From NCBI GenBank assembly GCA_902632555.1, contig CACPCZ010000002.1, forward strand, positions 1-64,000: 64,000 nucleotides of DNA, read 5' to 3'. The DNA is from an uncultured SAR86 cluster bacterium (GTDB lineage Bacteria > Pseudomonadota > Gammaproteobacteria > Magnimaribacterales > D2472). Position numbers and translations under genes: made by a program. Position 1 is the stretch's first letter. Each line of letters opens with the position of its first letter. Below the pieces are notes generated by a model. That model did no database searches. It was not told where the DNA came from and saw nothing but the letters and a program-made list of their open reading frames with translations. Shown here one piece after another: positions 40,999 to 50,190 of this stretch.

Positions 40999-41704
40999 CT
41001 ATATTCATGCCCAGCCTATCTGCGACTTGATGATAGGATTCAACAACGTCGCCAAGTCCTTGTCTGAAACGATCTTTGTCCATTTTTTTCATGGTCTCTG
41101 AATCCCATAACCTACAACCATCGGGCGTAAACTCATCAGCAAGCAGAATTTGGTCTTTATAGATTCCAAATTCAACTTTAAAGTCAACCAGTATCAGCCC
41201 GGAATCTAAGAAAAGTTTTGATAAGATTTCGTTAACTCTATATGTTTGTTTTTTCATGTCATCTATTTGTTCTTTAGTGGCCCATCCAAATGAAATAATG
41301 TGTTCATCATTTATTAATGGATCACCTAAATCATCGTCTTTTAAAAAAAATTCAAACAATGGATTCTCGAAAATAAGACCATCTTCTGTCCCAAGTCTTC
41401 TGCATATTGACCCAGATGCTCTATTTCTGATAACACATTCTATTGGAAACATATCCAGTTTATAAACTAATGAGTCTGTGCTATCAATAACATCAATTAG
41501 ATGAGTTTCAATGCCGTTTTCTTTAAGGTGATTCATAATAAATGCATTGAATTGATTGTTAACTGCTCCTTTACCAAGTAATGCCTCTTTTTTCTTTCCA
41601 TCAAAAGCAGAAGTATCATCACTGAAGTGCATAACAAGATGATCTTCATTCTCGGTGGTGAACATTGATTTAGCTTTACCTTTTGTAATTTCCTTAATTT
41701 TCAT
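40991..41704 (-). CDS. purC: SAICAR synthetase PurC
   Basis: Purine biosynthesis step 7. 237 residues, identical in length to the E. coli enzyme. N-terminus EITKGKAKSMFTTEN, then FSDDTSAFDGKKK and the active region FPIECVIRNRASGS. It follows bamC by 2 bases in the conserved order dapA-bamC-purC. Its last codons carry part of the IscR site of iscR. Confidence 0.98.
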   Translation of the reverse strand: MKIKEITKGKAKSMFTTENEDHLVMHFSDDTSAFDGKKKEALLGKGAVNNQFNAFIMNHLKENGIETHLIDVIDSTDSLVYKLDMFPIECVIRNRASGSICRRLGTEDGLIFENPLFEFFLKDDDLGDPLINDEHIISFGWATKEQIDDMKKQTYRVNEILSKLFLDSGLILVDFKVEFGIYKDQILLADEFTPDGCRLWDSETMKKMDKDRFRQGLGDVVESYHQVADRLGMNIET

Positions 41705-41706
41705 AG

Positions 41707-42690
41707 TTAGCTCAAAGATTCGTTAATTTTTGAAATTAAATTTTCAGATTCGTCAATATTACCATCTTTTGATATTGCCCTGACAAATGTTTTATTATTT
41801 TCTTCTGTAATAATTATCTCAAATTCAGATTCCTCACTAATTATAATTTCTTCAGCATTTACTGTTTCAGTTCTGCCAAAAAGACCAAAAAGCCCACGCT
41901 CGTCTTCTCTTGCGAAACTTACATAAAAAATTCCGTTACTTCTATCTCTGTCATTTGTAACTATATTTGCTTCAACTAATGCTTTGCTAACAGACGACCA
42001 AGCCCTATCAAAGTTTAAATCCAAAGCGATTACAGTTTTACCGTCTTCAGTGAATATATTTGCCTTTTTCATTTCATTAAGATTTTGTGCTGCAAGAGAT
42101 GTACCTGAAAAGTTATTGATAGATTGGGCAAAATATTCAACTATTTTTGACATTTCATTTTGTAAAAATTCTGGATTACTTTTTATTGTTCCGTCAGCTT
42201 TATTAATTTGATAAAGAAATATTTCTGTTGAGGCCTCTTTAATTCCATGTTCAACACGCATTTGGAGTCTTGTATCTTGATCAAAATCTATATCAATTTG
42301 TCCATTATTTGGATTTGCATTAGTAACTTCATAAATAGATGTATCCCAGTAATTTTTAGATATAGGCCATGAAGTTGATGGTAAGGTTTCAATGTATATC
42401 CACATTAATTCACCAAGTCTGCGCAATTGTACTGAGCTATTTCCAGATGAGGAAAAAATTTGTCTTGGTTTTGGGACTTCAATTTGGTTATCTATACCAT
42501 CAAAATCTATTACAGGATAATGATTTTCAGCATTAATACTGTCAAGAGATCCCGGAAGCGATATTTCCTCTTCGATGACTTCATCTAAAAAGTCGTACTT
42601 TTTTTCAGGGAAGTATCCATCAGATCCTCCAAATGTTGAACATGAACAAATAAAAAGTGTAAATAATGTTACTGTTATATTCTTTTTCAT
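41707..42690 (-). CDS. bamC: BAM-complex lipoprotein BamC (NlpB)
   Basis: 327 residues. Lipoprotein signal peptide with the cleavage Cys in FICSCSTFG, a low-complexity acidic region (about 25-85), then two helix-grip domains, the second near 205-325 (ALDLNFDRAWSSVSKALVEAN). Overall identity to E. coli BamC is low, but the order dapA-bamC-purC and the architecture agree. It overlaps the dapA stop by 4 bases. Confidence 0.88.
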   Translation of the reverse strand: MKKNITVTLFTLFICSCSTFGGSDGYFPEKKYDFLDEVIEEEISLPGSLDSINAENHYPVIDFDGIDNQIEVPKPRQIFSSSGNSSVQLRRLGELMWIYIETLPSTSWPISKNYWDTSIYEVTNANPNNGQIDIDFDQDTRLQMRVEHGIKEASTEIFLYQINKADGTIKSNPEFLQNEMSKIVEYFAQSINNFSGTSLAAQNLNEMKKANIFTEDGKTVIALDLNFDRAWSSVSKALVEANIVTNDRDRSNGIFYVSFAREDERGLFGLFGRTETVNAEEIIISEESEFEIIITEENNKTFVRAISKDGNIDESENLISKINESLS

Positions 42691-43580
42691 AACAATCCCA
42701 ATTTTAACATCTCATTATTTAATTTTTCATGAAATTTTTTATCAAGTTCTATTAATGGAAGTCTTAAGTTATTTTTGATCATATTCATTTTAAACAACAT
42801 CCATTTTGCTGGTACCGGATTAGATTCAATAAACAATAATTCAAATAAATCCTTATACTTTTCGATAATCTTTGTAGCCTTCTCTTCGTCGCCATTCATG
42901 ATAAGAGAACAGATTTCTGAAATTTTGTCAGGTACTATATTTGCAGCAACAGATATTACACCGTGACCTCCCAGTTTCAGTAACTTTATAAAAGACGGAT
43001 CATCCCCAGAGAAAACTGAGAAATCTTTTTCCAAAGAATTAGCCAAATTTATTAGATCCTTCATTCTTTGATTGTCATTAACTGCTTCTTTTATGCCGAT
43101 TATGTTTGGGTGTTGTGAAATTATCTCTACTGTCTCTGGTCTTAAGTCAATTGATGTTCTAGATGGGACATTGTACAAAATCTGTGGAATTTCAACTGAT
43201 TCTGCTATTTTTAAGTAATGCTGAATAAGCCCTGCTTGAGAAGGCTTATTATAATATGGAGTAACTAGCATGCAGAAATCAGCTCCAACTCTTTTTGATT
43301 CCATAGTTGTTTCAATTGCTTGAGCAGTAGAATTCGATCCTGTACCAGCAATCACTGGAATTCGACCTTCTACATAATTAACAGTCTTTTCAATAACATG
43401 TATGTGCTCTTCAACTGATAAAGTTGCAGACTCTCCGGTTGTTCCTACTGAGACTATCCCACAAGTGCCCTGCTCAATATGCCATTCTATTAGATTAGAC
43501 AGCGTTTCATAATCAATTTCTCCACTTTCATGCATAGGAGTAATTAGAGCTACAATACTTCCATTTAAAGCTTGCATCAT
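42687..43580 (-). CDS. dapA: 4-hydroxy-tetrahydrodipicolinate synthase DapA
   Basis: First committed step of lysine and diaminopimelate synthesis. 297 residues, TIM barrel. GSIVALITPM at the start, SVGTTGESATLS, the catalytic Tyr in ILYNVPSRTS and the Schiff-base Lys in IGIKEAVND. Starts at 43580 or at the second ATG, 43577; no ribosome site helps decide. Divergent from bcp. Confidence 0.98.
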   Translation of the reverse strand: MMQALNGSIVALITPMHESGEIDYETLSNLIEWHIEQGTCGIVSVGTTGESATLSVEEHIHVIEKTVNYVEGRIPVIAGTGSNSTAQAIETTMESKRVGADFCMLVTPYYNKPSQAGLIQHYLKIAESVEIPQILYNVPSRTSIDLRPETVEIISQHPNIIGIKEAVNDNQRMKDLINLANSLEKDFSVFSGDDPSFIKLLKLGGHGVISVAANIVPDKISEICSLIMNGDEEKATKIIEKYKDLFELLFIESNPVPAKWMLFKMNMIKNNLRLPLIELDKKFHEKLNNEMLKLGLL

Positions 43581-43645
43581 TTCATAAATAGATAAAAAAT
43601 ATGACTATACACCATTTTGATTAATTTATTTAAAGGAAACACATA

Positions 43646-44113
43646 ATGTCAGACAAATTAGAAGGAAAAAAGTGCCCAAATTTTGAGGGAGAATGTACAA
43701 ACAACGTAAAGATCAATAACAAAGATTTAATTGGAAAAAATTTCATAATTTATTTTTATCCAAAAGATAGCACTCCAGGTTGTACAACTGAGGGACAAGA
43801 TTTCAGAGATAACTTTAAAAAATTTCAAAAGCTTAATACTGAAATATTTGGTGTTTCGAGAGATAGCATAAAGTCCCATGAAAATTTTAAAAATAAACAA
43901 TCATTTCCTTTTGAATTATTGTCTGATCCAGATGAGAAAGTATGCAAAGCTTTTGACGTGATGAAAATGAAGTCTATGTATGGAAGAGAATATTTGGGAG
44001 TCGATAGGTCAACATTTCTTATTGATGACAAAGGTATTGTTAGAAAATCATGGAGATCTGTTAAGGTGAAAGGACATGTTGCTGAAGTTTTAGCTGAGGT
44101 TGAGAACCTCTAA
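43646..44113 (+). CDS. bcp: Peroxiredoxin Bcp (thiol peroxidase)
   Basis: Reduces hydrogen and lipid peroxides. 155 residues; peroxidatic Cys in STPGCTTEGQDF (about 47-58), a second Cys in DEKVCKAFDVM that may resolve the disulfide. A ribosome site, AAAGGAAA, precedes the ATG. bcp beside dapA is the gammaproteobacterial arrangement; gcvR is missing. The 3' end overlaps iaaA by four bases. Confidence 0.95.
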   Translation: MSDKLEGKKCPNFEGECTNNVKINNKDLIGKNFIIYFYPKDSTPGCTTEGQDFRDNFKKFQKLNTEIFGVSRDSIKSHENFKNKQSFPFELLSDPDEKVCKAFDVMKMKSMYGREYLGVDRSTFLIDDKGIVRKSWRSVKVKGHVAEVLAEVENL

Positions 44114-45081
44114 TAAATTTCAACATTTACATCATTTTTTTGAGAAATACTTCCTCTAATCATTCCATCAGTATTAAATGGCATAGCAATATTACCTTCT
44201 TTATCAATTGCAATAAGTCCTCCAAGAGCATTGATTGTCTTCAACTCATTTAAAATTTCCTCTGAAGATTCTGAGATTGTTTTATCCTGATACTCCATTC
44301 TTACACATACTTCTCTAGCTACTTGATATTTTATAAAAAATTCTCCGTGTCCAGTTGTAGATACTGCACAAACTCCATTTTGTGCCCAAGTGCCAGAGCC
44401 AATAATTGGCGAGTCTCCAACTCGACCTGGCATTTTGTTAGTCATCCCGCCTGTCGAAGTTGCAGCTGCCAAATCACCATTTAGATCAAGTGCGACCGCC
44501 CCAACTGTACCGATTCTATCCTGAACAATACTTTTATATGTTAATTTAGCATTAGCTTTTATTTTTCTAAGTCTTTTTAAATTTCTTTCTGAATAAAAGT
44601 AATCTTGGTCAACAATTATCTCGCCAATGCTCTTAGCAAATTCTTCAGCTCCATCTCCTACCAACATAATATGATTGGTTTTTTCAGAAACTTTTCTTGC
44701 TAATTTAATTGGATTTTTAACTTTTTTTACAGATGCAACAGCACCAGCAGATCTATCCCTTCCGTTCATAATAGATGCATCCATTTCTTGAATTTCATCA
44801 GAATTGTATACTGATCCTTTGCCAGCATTAAAAAGAGGAGAGTCTTCAAATTCTGAAACCACAAACTCTACTACATCCATGCTTGAGGCACCATTCTCAA
44901 GCATCTGATAGCCCTTAATAAGCGTTTTACTAACTTTTTGATTAATCATTTCTTTTCTTTCTTCGCTTATATTTTTCATTACGCCTGCTCCTCCATGAAC
45001 GGCAAGTGCAATATGATCAGATGACATTATTATTTGCGATTGAAATAAAGAAATTACAATTATTAAACAACTAGTCCTCAT
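44110..45081 (-). CDS. iaaA: Isoaspartyl peptidase / L-asparaginase (Ntn hydrolase)
   Basis: Plant-type asparaginase family. 323 residues; self-cleavage should expose the catalytic Thr in DRIGTVGAVALD (about 185). SPLFNAGKGSVYN, GRVGDSPIIGSGTW and STTGHGEFFIK are family motifs. A hydrophobic N-terminus (CLIIVISLFQSQIIMSS) suggests export. It would remove isoaspartyl residues or use asparagine and small peptides. It overlaps the perM end by 11 bases. Pcm, which repairs the same lesion, is also encoded in this window. Confidence 0.92.
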   Translation of the reverse strand: MRTSCLIIVISLFQSQIIMSSDHIALAVHGGAGVMKNISEERKEMINQKVSKTLIKGYQMLENGASSMDVVEFVVSEFEDSPLFNAGKGSVYNSDEIQEMDASIMNGRDRSAGAVASVKKVKNPIKLARKVSEKTNHIMLVGDGAEEFAKSIGEIIVDQDYFYSERNLKRLRKIKANAKLTYKSIVQDRIGTVGAVALDLNGDLAAATSTGGMTNKMPGRVGDSPIIGSGTWAQNGVCAVSTTGHGEFFIKYQVAREVCVRMEYQDKTISESSEEILNELKTINALGGLIAIDKEGNIAMPFNTDGMIRGSISQKNDVNVEIY

Positions 45082-46135
45082 TGGTTAGCGCTGTTCCAGG
45101 CCATGAATTCCATACTGCCTTTATAAATGTTGCTAAGGGTATAGAAAAAAATACTCCCCAAAAACCAAACATACTCCCGAAAATAAACACAGCTAAGATA
45201 ATAATCACAGGATGAAGTTTTACCGCCTCAGAGAAAATTATTGGAACAAGTAGATTTCCATCTAAAAATTGAAGCAATAAATACAATCCAACCAATAAAT
45301 AAAACTGTGAGCCCAAACCAAATTGCAGTATTCCAATTATTATTATTGGTATAGTTACTGTAAAAGCTCCAATATAAGGTATCAATACTGATAGGCCTAC
45401 AAGAACAGATAAAAGTGCTGTGTATTTTAATCCAAAAGATGAGAACAAAATGGCAGCAGTAAATCCAACAATTAAAATTTCTAAAACTTTTCCTCTCACA
45501 TAATTACTAAGTTGAACATCCATTTCCTCCCAAACCTTTGAGAACATGTCTCTTTTTCCTGGAAGAATATTTGTTATACCTTCAACAATATTTTTTCTAT
45601 CAAACAAGAAAAAGAATACTAAAATTGGAAATAAGATTATGTATAAAAGAACAGTTATTGTGCTTTGTATTCCTGAAATAGATGACTTAACAAGGTTCTG
45701 AGTAATTGATGATATCTCAGAAGAAACTGCTTGAAAGAAGACAGATATTTGATCTGATGATACTAAGTCAGGAAACGCAGTTGGCATATTAGATACGAAA
45801 TTTAGAAATTCATTGAATAGTCTAGGTAAATCAAGAACAAACGACTGTAATTGCACATATATAAGAGGAATTAACCAAATAAACATTGCTGCACCAACAA
45901 ATATAAAAATCGTAAAAGACAAAATTAGTGCTAAAGATTCAGAAACATTGTAAGTTTCTATCTTCTTTTGCAGCCCAACTAAAAGATAAGCAACAATGAT
46001 ACTTATAATAAATGGTGTCAGCACAGCTGCAAAAAAATTCAACAAGATTAATGAGGAAAGTATTATTAATGAAAATACTATTGTTTCTTCATTATTAAAT
46101 ATTTTCTTAAATAAGTTGTTAATATGCTCAAACAT
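45071..46135 (-). CDS. perM: AI-2E/PerM-family membrane permease
   Basis: About 354 residues, eight membrane helices, with the central family pattern (ILFPILVFFFLFDRKNIVEG, then VPIIFSEAVKLHPVIIILAVFIFG). The family includes YdiK, PerM and AI-2 exporter TqsA; the true substrate is unknown. In E. coli perM sits beside bepA, as it does here. I use the ATG at 46135; the ORF track's 46141 is a TTG. Confidence 0.85.
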   Translation of the reverse strand: MFEHINNLFKKIFNNEETIVFSLIILSSLILLNFFAAVLTPFIISIIVAYLLVGLQKKIETYNVSESLALILSFTIFIFVGAAMFIWLIPLIYVQLQSFVLDLPRLFNEFLNFVSNMPTAFPDLVSSDQISVFFQAVSSEISSITQNLVKSSISGIQSTITVLLYIILFPILVFFFLFDRKNIVEGITNILPGKRDMFSKVWEEMDVQLSNYVRGKVLEILIVGFTAAILFSSFGLKYTALLSVLVGLSVLIPYIGAFTVTIPIIIIGILQFGLGSQFYLLVGLYLLLQFLDGNLLVPIIFSEAVKLHPVIIILAVFIFGSMFGFWGVFFSIPLATFIKAVWNSWPGTALTNED

Positions 46136-46196
46136 TCCCAATATTATATAGAAAATTAGAGCAAAAATTGCATATTCTGATTATGTCTTTAAGGAA

Positions 46197-46202
46197 TATA
46201 AT
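46197..46202 (+). promoter_or_regulatory. Candidate -10 element for bepA
   Basis: A perfect TATAAT lies 28 bases before the bepA ATG in the perM-bepA divergent gap. No convincing -35 is present at 16-18 bases. Confidence 0.35.
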
Positions 46203-46230
46203 ATAAACTTAATTTAATTATCTAGTTTAA

Positions 46231-47661
46231 ATGAAATTAATAAGTAAATATATTTGCTGCTTTTTTTTAATATCAATTATAAATTCCCTATCATCTCAGG
46301 AGATAGAACTTCCTGAACTCGGTGATAGAGTATCTGGTGCTGTTTCTGCATCTCAAGAAAAAGCTATTGGAGAAATGTTCCTACAACAAATATATTCTCA
46401 GGCTCCGTTGATCTCAGATCCGCTTTTATACGAATATACCGAACACCTTATCTATAGATTATCTGAATATAGTCAGGTATCAGATAGGTATTTTAATATT
46501 TTACTCATTGATGACAATTCTCTAAATGCTTTTGCAGCACCTGGAGGAATTATAGGCGTTAATGGCGGGTTGTTTTTAAATGCTGATAATGAAGGTCAGT
46601 TTGCATCGGTTATAGCTCATGAATTGGCGCATCTTAGTCAAAGGCATTTTGCTAGAAACGTCTTAAAATCAAAAGACTCAAATTTAGCATCAGCACTTGT
46701 GACAGTTTCTTCAATTGCAATTGCGCTTATAAGCAACAATCCTAATGCGATGGTTGTTGGACCTGCAATTTTGCAACAACAAAATCTTAGGTATAGCAGA
46801 TTATTCGAAAAAGAGGCTGACCGTGTTGGTTTTATTAATCTTATTAATGCGGGATACAATCCAAAATCAATGGGTGAAATGTTTGAAAACATGAATGATC
46901 TTAGGAGACTATCCGGAGATCTTCCTCCAGAATTTCTACTCACACACCCACTTTCATCATCAAGAATTAGCGATGCTTTTAATGCCGCAGAAAACCTGTC
47001 TGAAGAAGGTACTAAGAAAGATTCATTAGAATTTTCATTAATGAAAGCTAGGTTGGAAATATATTATGAAACTATTCCAGCAAATGCGGTCAGATTATTT
47101 GAATCAAAACTAAGTGAAAATCCTTCTGATGCCAATATGTACGGGTTATCTCTAGCTCATAAGAACAATAACAATTTCACTGAGAGTGAAAAATTTATTG
47201 ATGGTTTAATTGATAAACATCCTAAAAATCTTGTAATAAATACAACAAAAATTGACTTATTGACACATTTTAAAAAATACGACGAAGCATTATTATTAGC
47301 AAATAAGTTTCTTGAAATTTCTCCCAAAAATTATCCTCTTTCTATTTCTAAATCAAAAATATTAATGCAAACAGGAAAATATTTTGAATCTGAAGAGCTG
47401 ATTAGAGATCAATTATTAAGAAAAAATGATGATCCTGAATTGTGGTTACTGTTGTCAGAAATTCAGAGAGCGAGTCAAAATATTATTGGCTATCATCAAA
47501 GTCGTGCAGAATATTTTCTTCTTCTTGGACAAAATGAAAAAGCTTTAAATCAGTTGCAGTTCGCACTTCAAATGACTCAAAGCAATTATCAAGTTTCTGA
47601 GAGAATAATGACAAAAATAATTGAAATTAAAAAAATCTTAGAGAGTGCTAGAGGTTTTTAG
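46231..47661 (+). CDS. bepA: Periplasmic M48 metalloprotease/chaperone BepA
   Basis: Outer-membrane protein quality control: helps LptD and BAM, and degrades stalled substrates. 476 residues: signal peptide of about 22 residues, M48 domain with the zinc motif HELAHLSQRH (about 131-140) and the third ligand Glu in FEKEADRVGF (about 193-202), then TPR repeats (about 270-470). It is divergent from perM with 95 bases between starts and overlaps the next gene tail to tail by 14 bases. Confidence 0.95.
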   Translation: MKLISKYICCFFLISIINSLSSQEIELPELGDRVSGAVSASQEKAIGEMFLQQIYSQAPLISDPLLYEYTEHLIYRLSEYSQVSDRYFNILLIDDNSLNAFAAPGGIIGVNGGLFLNADNEGQFASVIAHELAHLSQRHFARNVLKSKDSNLASALVTVSSIAIALISNNPNAMVVGPAILQQQNLRYSRLFEKEADRVGFINLINAGYNPKSMGEMFENMNDLRRLSGDLPPEFLLTHPLSSSRISDAFNAAENLSEEGTKKDSLEFSLMKARLEIYYETIPANAVRLFESKLSENPSDANMYGLSLAHKNNNNFTESEKFIDGLIDKHPKNLVINTTKIDLLTHFKKYDEALLLANKFLEISPKNYPLSISKSKILMQTGKYFESEELIRDQLLRKNDDPELWLLLSEIQRASQNIIGYHQSRAEYFLLLGQNEKALNQLQFALQMTQSNYQVSERIMTKIIEIKKILESARGF

Positions 47662-48904
47662 CATTAGCCCTAGATATTTTTAATCCTACAAAAGATAAAT
47701 ATCCTGCGACAGGAAGAGCAAATAGTGGCAAAGCATTAGAAGCAAGAGAACTTAGACCAGCAATCTTTATAAATGCGCTTCCTGTTAAATCTCCAAATCG
47801 CGAAACAAATGTGTCAACTAAAACTGATGATTTATATCTGTCGTTCTTTCTAAAAGAACTAAAGATAATTTCTCTGGTTGGTTTATTTAAACCATATTCA
47901 AATACTCTTAAAAATACTGTTACTAATGCAACTGCTGTAATTGATGGAGCAAATCCATAAACAAAATATGCAATTAAAAAAATAATTCCATAAGTTAGCA
48001 TTATGTTTTTAATTCCAAATTTATTTATTAATAGATTGGTAAAAAATAATTGGATTATAAGTGTAAGCGGAGAAACAATTTGCTCAATAGTGGCGAAAAA
48101 TGCGATTCTTTGTTGTGAATCTGACGACCAGTCGTCGATAATACCTATTGCTGTAATCCATTGAACTGTCATCAAGCAAGTCCATATCCAAACATAGCTT
48201 GCAATATTTCTTACTTCTGATTGTTTTATTACATTTTTAATTGAGTCAAAACTTCCTCCACCAATATTTCTCTTATCTATGATTTCTTCATTCATTTTTG
48301 ATTTAGTGATCCTCATGCCTAAAATCATTGCAAAAAATAGTAAAATTGCTGCAGACAAAGTGAAAAACTCTAAACCAAATTCGTTGAAGGAATTTGAGAA
48401 TCGTTTTGATATTTCAGATCCGAAAATGGCACCTAGTGAACCTCCGGCCATTATGACTCCGTAAAATGATCTTGTTCTAGAATTTCTAAATATGTTTATT
48501 ATCACCACCCAAAATATTGAAACTACAAAAAACGAATAGACGTTGCACCATACATAAAAAACTCTACCAATCCATATAGATTCTCCAACCGAGAAAAATT
48601 TCCATGTTAGTAAAAATAATAAAAGATTTAATATCAAAAATGAGTAACAAAAAAATATAATTTTTCTTAAATTAGTTTTTGTAACAATGTATGAATATAT
48701 TGGATTTATTAGCAACATCGCTATTGCTCCTGCTGCTAACAAGTATGGTAAGTCATCTACATTTGCTACTGCCATTTCATTTCTAACAGGCCTTAATACA
48801 TACCATGATGACAGCACAAGAAAAAATAAAAATGAACCCAAAATAGATTCTCTTGAAAAGGATTTTTTAATGTCGTTGATAGAGATTTTTATTTCTGCAA
48901 GCAT
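47648..48904 (-). CDS. MFS-type NTP/NDP-exchange-like transporter
   Basis: 418 residues with about 12 membrane helices. The start region (FFLVLSSWYVLRPVRNEMAV) is the hallmark of a bacterial family annotated as NTP/NDP exchange or ADP/ATP translocase-like MFS proteins. Free-living members have no proven substrate, and nucleotide exchange should not be assumed. It lies between bepA and tRNA-Lys with no linked enzyme. Confidence 0.7.
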   Translation of the reverse strand: MLAEIKISINDIKKSFSRESILGSFLFFLVLSSWYVLRPVRNEMAVANVDDLPYLLAAGAIAMLLINPIYSYIVTKTNLRKIIFFCYSFLILNLLLFLLTWKFFSVGESIWIGRVFYVWCNVYSFFVVSIFWVVIINIFRNSRTRSFYGVIMAGGSLGAIFGSEISKRFSNSFNEFGLEFFTLSAAILLFFAMILGMRITKSKMNEEIIDKRNIGGGSFDSIKNVIKQSEVRNIASYVWIWTCLMTVQWITAIGIIDDWSSDSQQRIAFFATIEQIVSPLTLIIQLFFTNLLINKFGIKNIMLTYGIIFLIAYFVYGFAPSITAVALVTVFLRVFEYGLNKPTREIIFSSFRKNDRYKSSVLVDTFVSRFGDLTGSAFIKIAGLSSLASNALPLFALPVAGYLSFVGLKISRANAKNL

Positions 48905-48927
48905 TTAAAATATTATGCCCCATAAAA

Positions 48928-49003
48928 TGGTGGGTCGCACAGGATTCGAACCTGTGACCAATTGGTTAAAAGCCAACTGCTCTACCAGCTGAGCTAGCGA
49001 CCC
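48928..49003 (-). tRNA. tRNA-Lys (anticodon TTT)
   Basis: On the minus strand the acceptor GGGTCGC pairs with GCGACCC, followed by A and an encoded CCA. D arm AGCTCAGCTGGTAGAGC, anticodon loop CTTTTAA (TTT), T arm CAGGTTCGAATCCTG. It lies 27 bases after the cpoB stop, as lysT does in E. coli, so it may be made from the tol-pal transcript or an internal promoter. Confidence 0.98.
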
Positions 49004-49030
49004 ACGTTGATACATAATAGAAAATGGAGA

Positions 49031-49678
49031 TTATTCCATATTTTTCAATAACTGCAAGGCCAAGGATGAAGCAGTATTGTTTGGATACTCTCTGACTACA
49101 AAATTATACTTAACTTTTGCAGCCTTTTGATCATCATTTTTTAAATAGATATCACCTATTTTTTTATGAGCTAAGGGTATTCTATAGTGATTGGGGTATA
49201 GACTAATTAGATCCATATAATAGTTTTCTGATTCATCGTAATCATTATTAATTAGTGATATCTCACCCAACCAAAAGTATGCCAGAGGTGTTTTCTCATC
49301 ATCATTAAAACTTTCGACAAAATATTTAAAAAGATTTAGGGCTTTTTCAAATTCTTGTTTCTCTAATGCAGTCGTGGCTGCTTTATATACTTGCTCCTTA
49401 CTTTTAGGATCCTCAATCCCTCTAAATCTCAAATCTGCATTTAAGGCAAGTATTTCTGTTTGATCATTAATATCTTCACTATTATCTAATGATTCTTCTA
49501 TCAGCTTTTCAATTAAATAATTTTGTGACTCGATTTGATTTCTAAGATTGGCTACCTCAGCTTCTAACTCTTGTATCTTTAAAAATAATATATCAGTTTT
49601 TGCATCTTGGCTTTCATTTGCTGTTGTATCGATATGCAAAAATAATAAAAAAAACAAAAAAGATATTTTTTTTAACAT
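49031..49678 (-). CDS. cpoB: Cell division coordinator CpoB (YbgF)
   Basis: Periplasmic partner of TolA and PBP1B. 215 residues: signal peptide (about 1-21), a coiled coil (ILFLKIQELEAEVANLRNQI, about 30-65), then TPR repeats (about 90-212; EKALNLFKYFVESF, YDESENYYMDLISLYPNHYRI). Its ATG overlaps the pal stop by one base. Last protein gene of the tol-pal operon. Confidence 0.95.
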   Translation of the reverse strand: MLKKISFLFFLLFLHIDTTANESQDAKTDILFLKIQELEAEVANLRNQIESQNYLIEKLIEESLDNSEDINDQTEILALNADLRFRGIEDPKSKEQVYKAATTALEKQEFEKALNLFKYFVESFNDDEKTPLAYFWLGEISLINNDYDESENYYMDLISLYPNHYRIPLAHKKIGDIYLKNDDQKAAKVKYNFVVREYPNNTASSLALQLLKNME

Positions 49679-50175
49679 TAATTAATTTCTACTCTTCTGT
49701 TTTTTGCATAACTTTCTTCATCGTTACCAAGAGCTAGAGGCATTTCCTCGCCAAAACTTTTAACAACAATTCTATTTTTTTTAATACCATTTAACTCTAG
49801 ATATTGACTAACGGCTTCTGCTCGCCTCTGCCCAAGTGCTAAGTTATATTCACGGGTACCTCTTTCATCTGCATGGCCAGCAAGAACAATATTTAAATTT
49901 GAGTTTTCATTCAAAGCGTCTGCAACACTTTTCAGAATTTGAAGAGACTTTGAAGTAAGTTCAGTCTTATCAAAATCAAAATATATTGTTGCATTTGCAA
50001 AGACTGCTTCACTATCGTAGTTAATGTCTTCAGATTCTATTGTTGAAGCTGCCTGAACTTGAACTGTTTTTACATCACCAGAATATACAGTTTCTTCAGT
50101 AACATTCATGCTAGAGCAGGATGTTAGAAGAAGTAAAAAAAATATTAAATTAAAATTAAACTTAGAAAAAAACAT
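49678..50175 (-). CDS. pal: Peptidoglycan-associated lipoprotein Pal
   Basis: Anchors the outer membrane to peptidoglycan and binds TolB. 165 residues; signal peptide with lipobox LTSC, then an OmpA-like domain (about 60-165) with YFDFDKTEL, AGHADERGTREYNLALGQRR and a C-terminal KNRRVEI. All family features are in place. Confidence 0.98.
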   Translation of the reverse strand: MFFSKFNFNLIFFLLLLTSCSSMNVTEETVYSGDVKTVQVQAASTIESEDINYDSEAVFANATIYFDFDKTELTSKSLQILKSVADALNENSNLNIVLAGHADERGTREYNLALGQRRAEAVSQYLELNGIKKNRIVVKSFGEEMPLALGNDEESYAKNRRVEIN

Positions 50176-50190
50176 AATTACTCCATGAAA

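Noticed and set aside
47648-48904. Parasite-type ATP/ADP translocase
   Set aside because: Only the N-terminal family signature is shared; nothing links it to energy parasitism.
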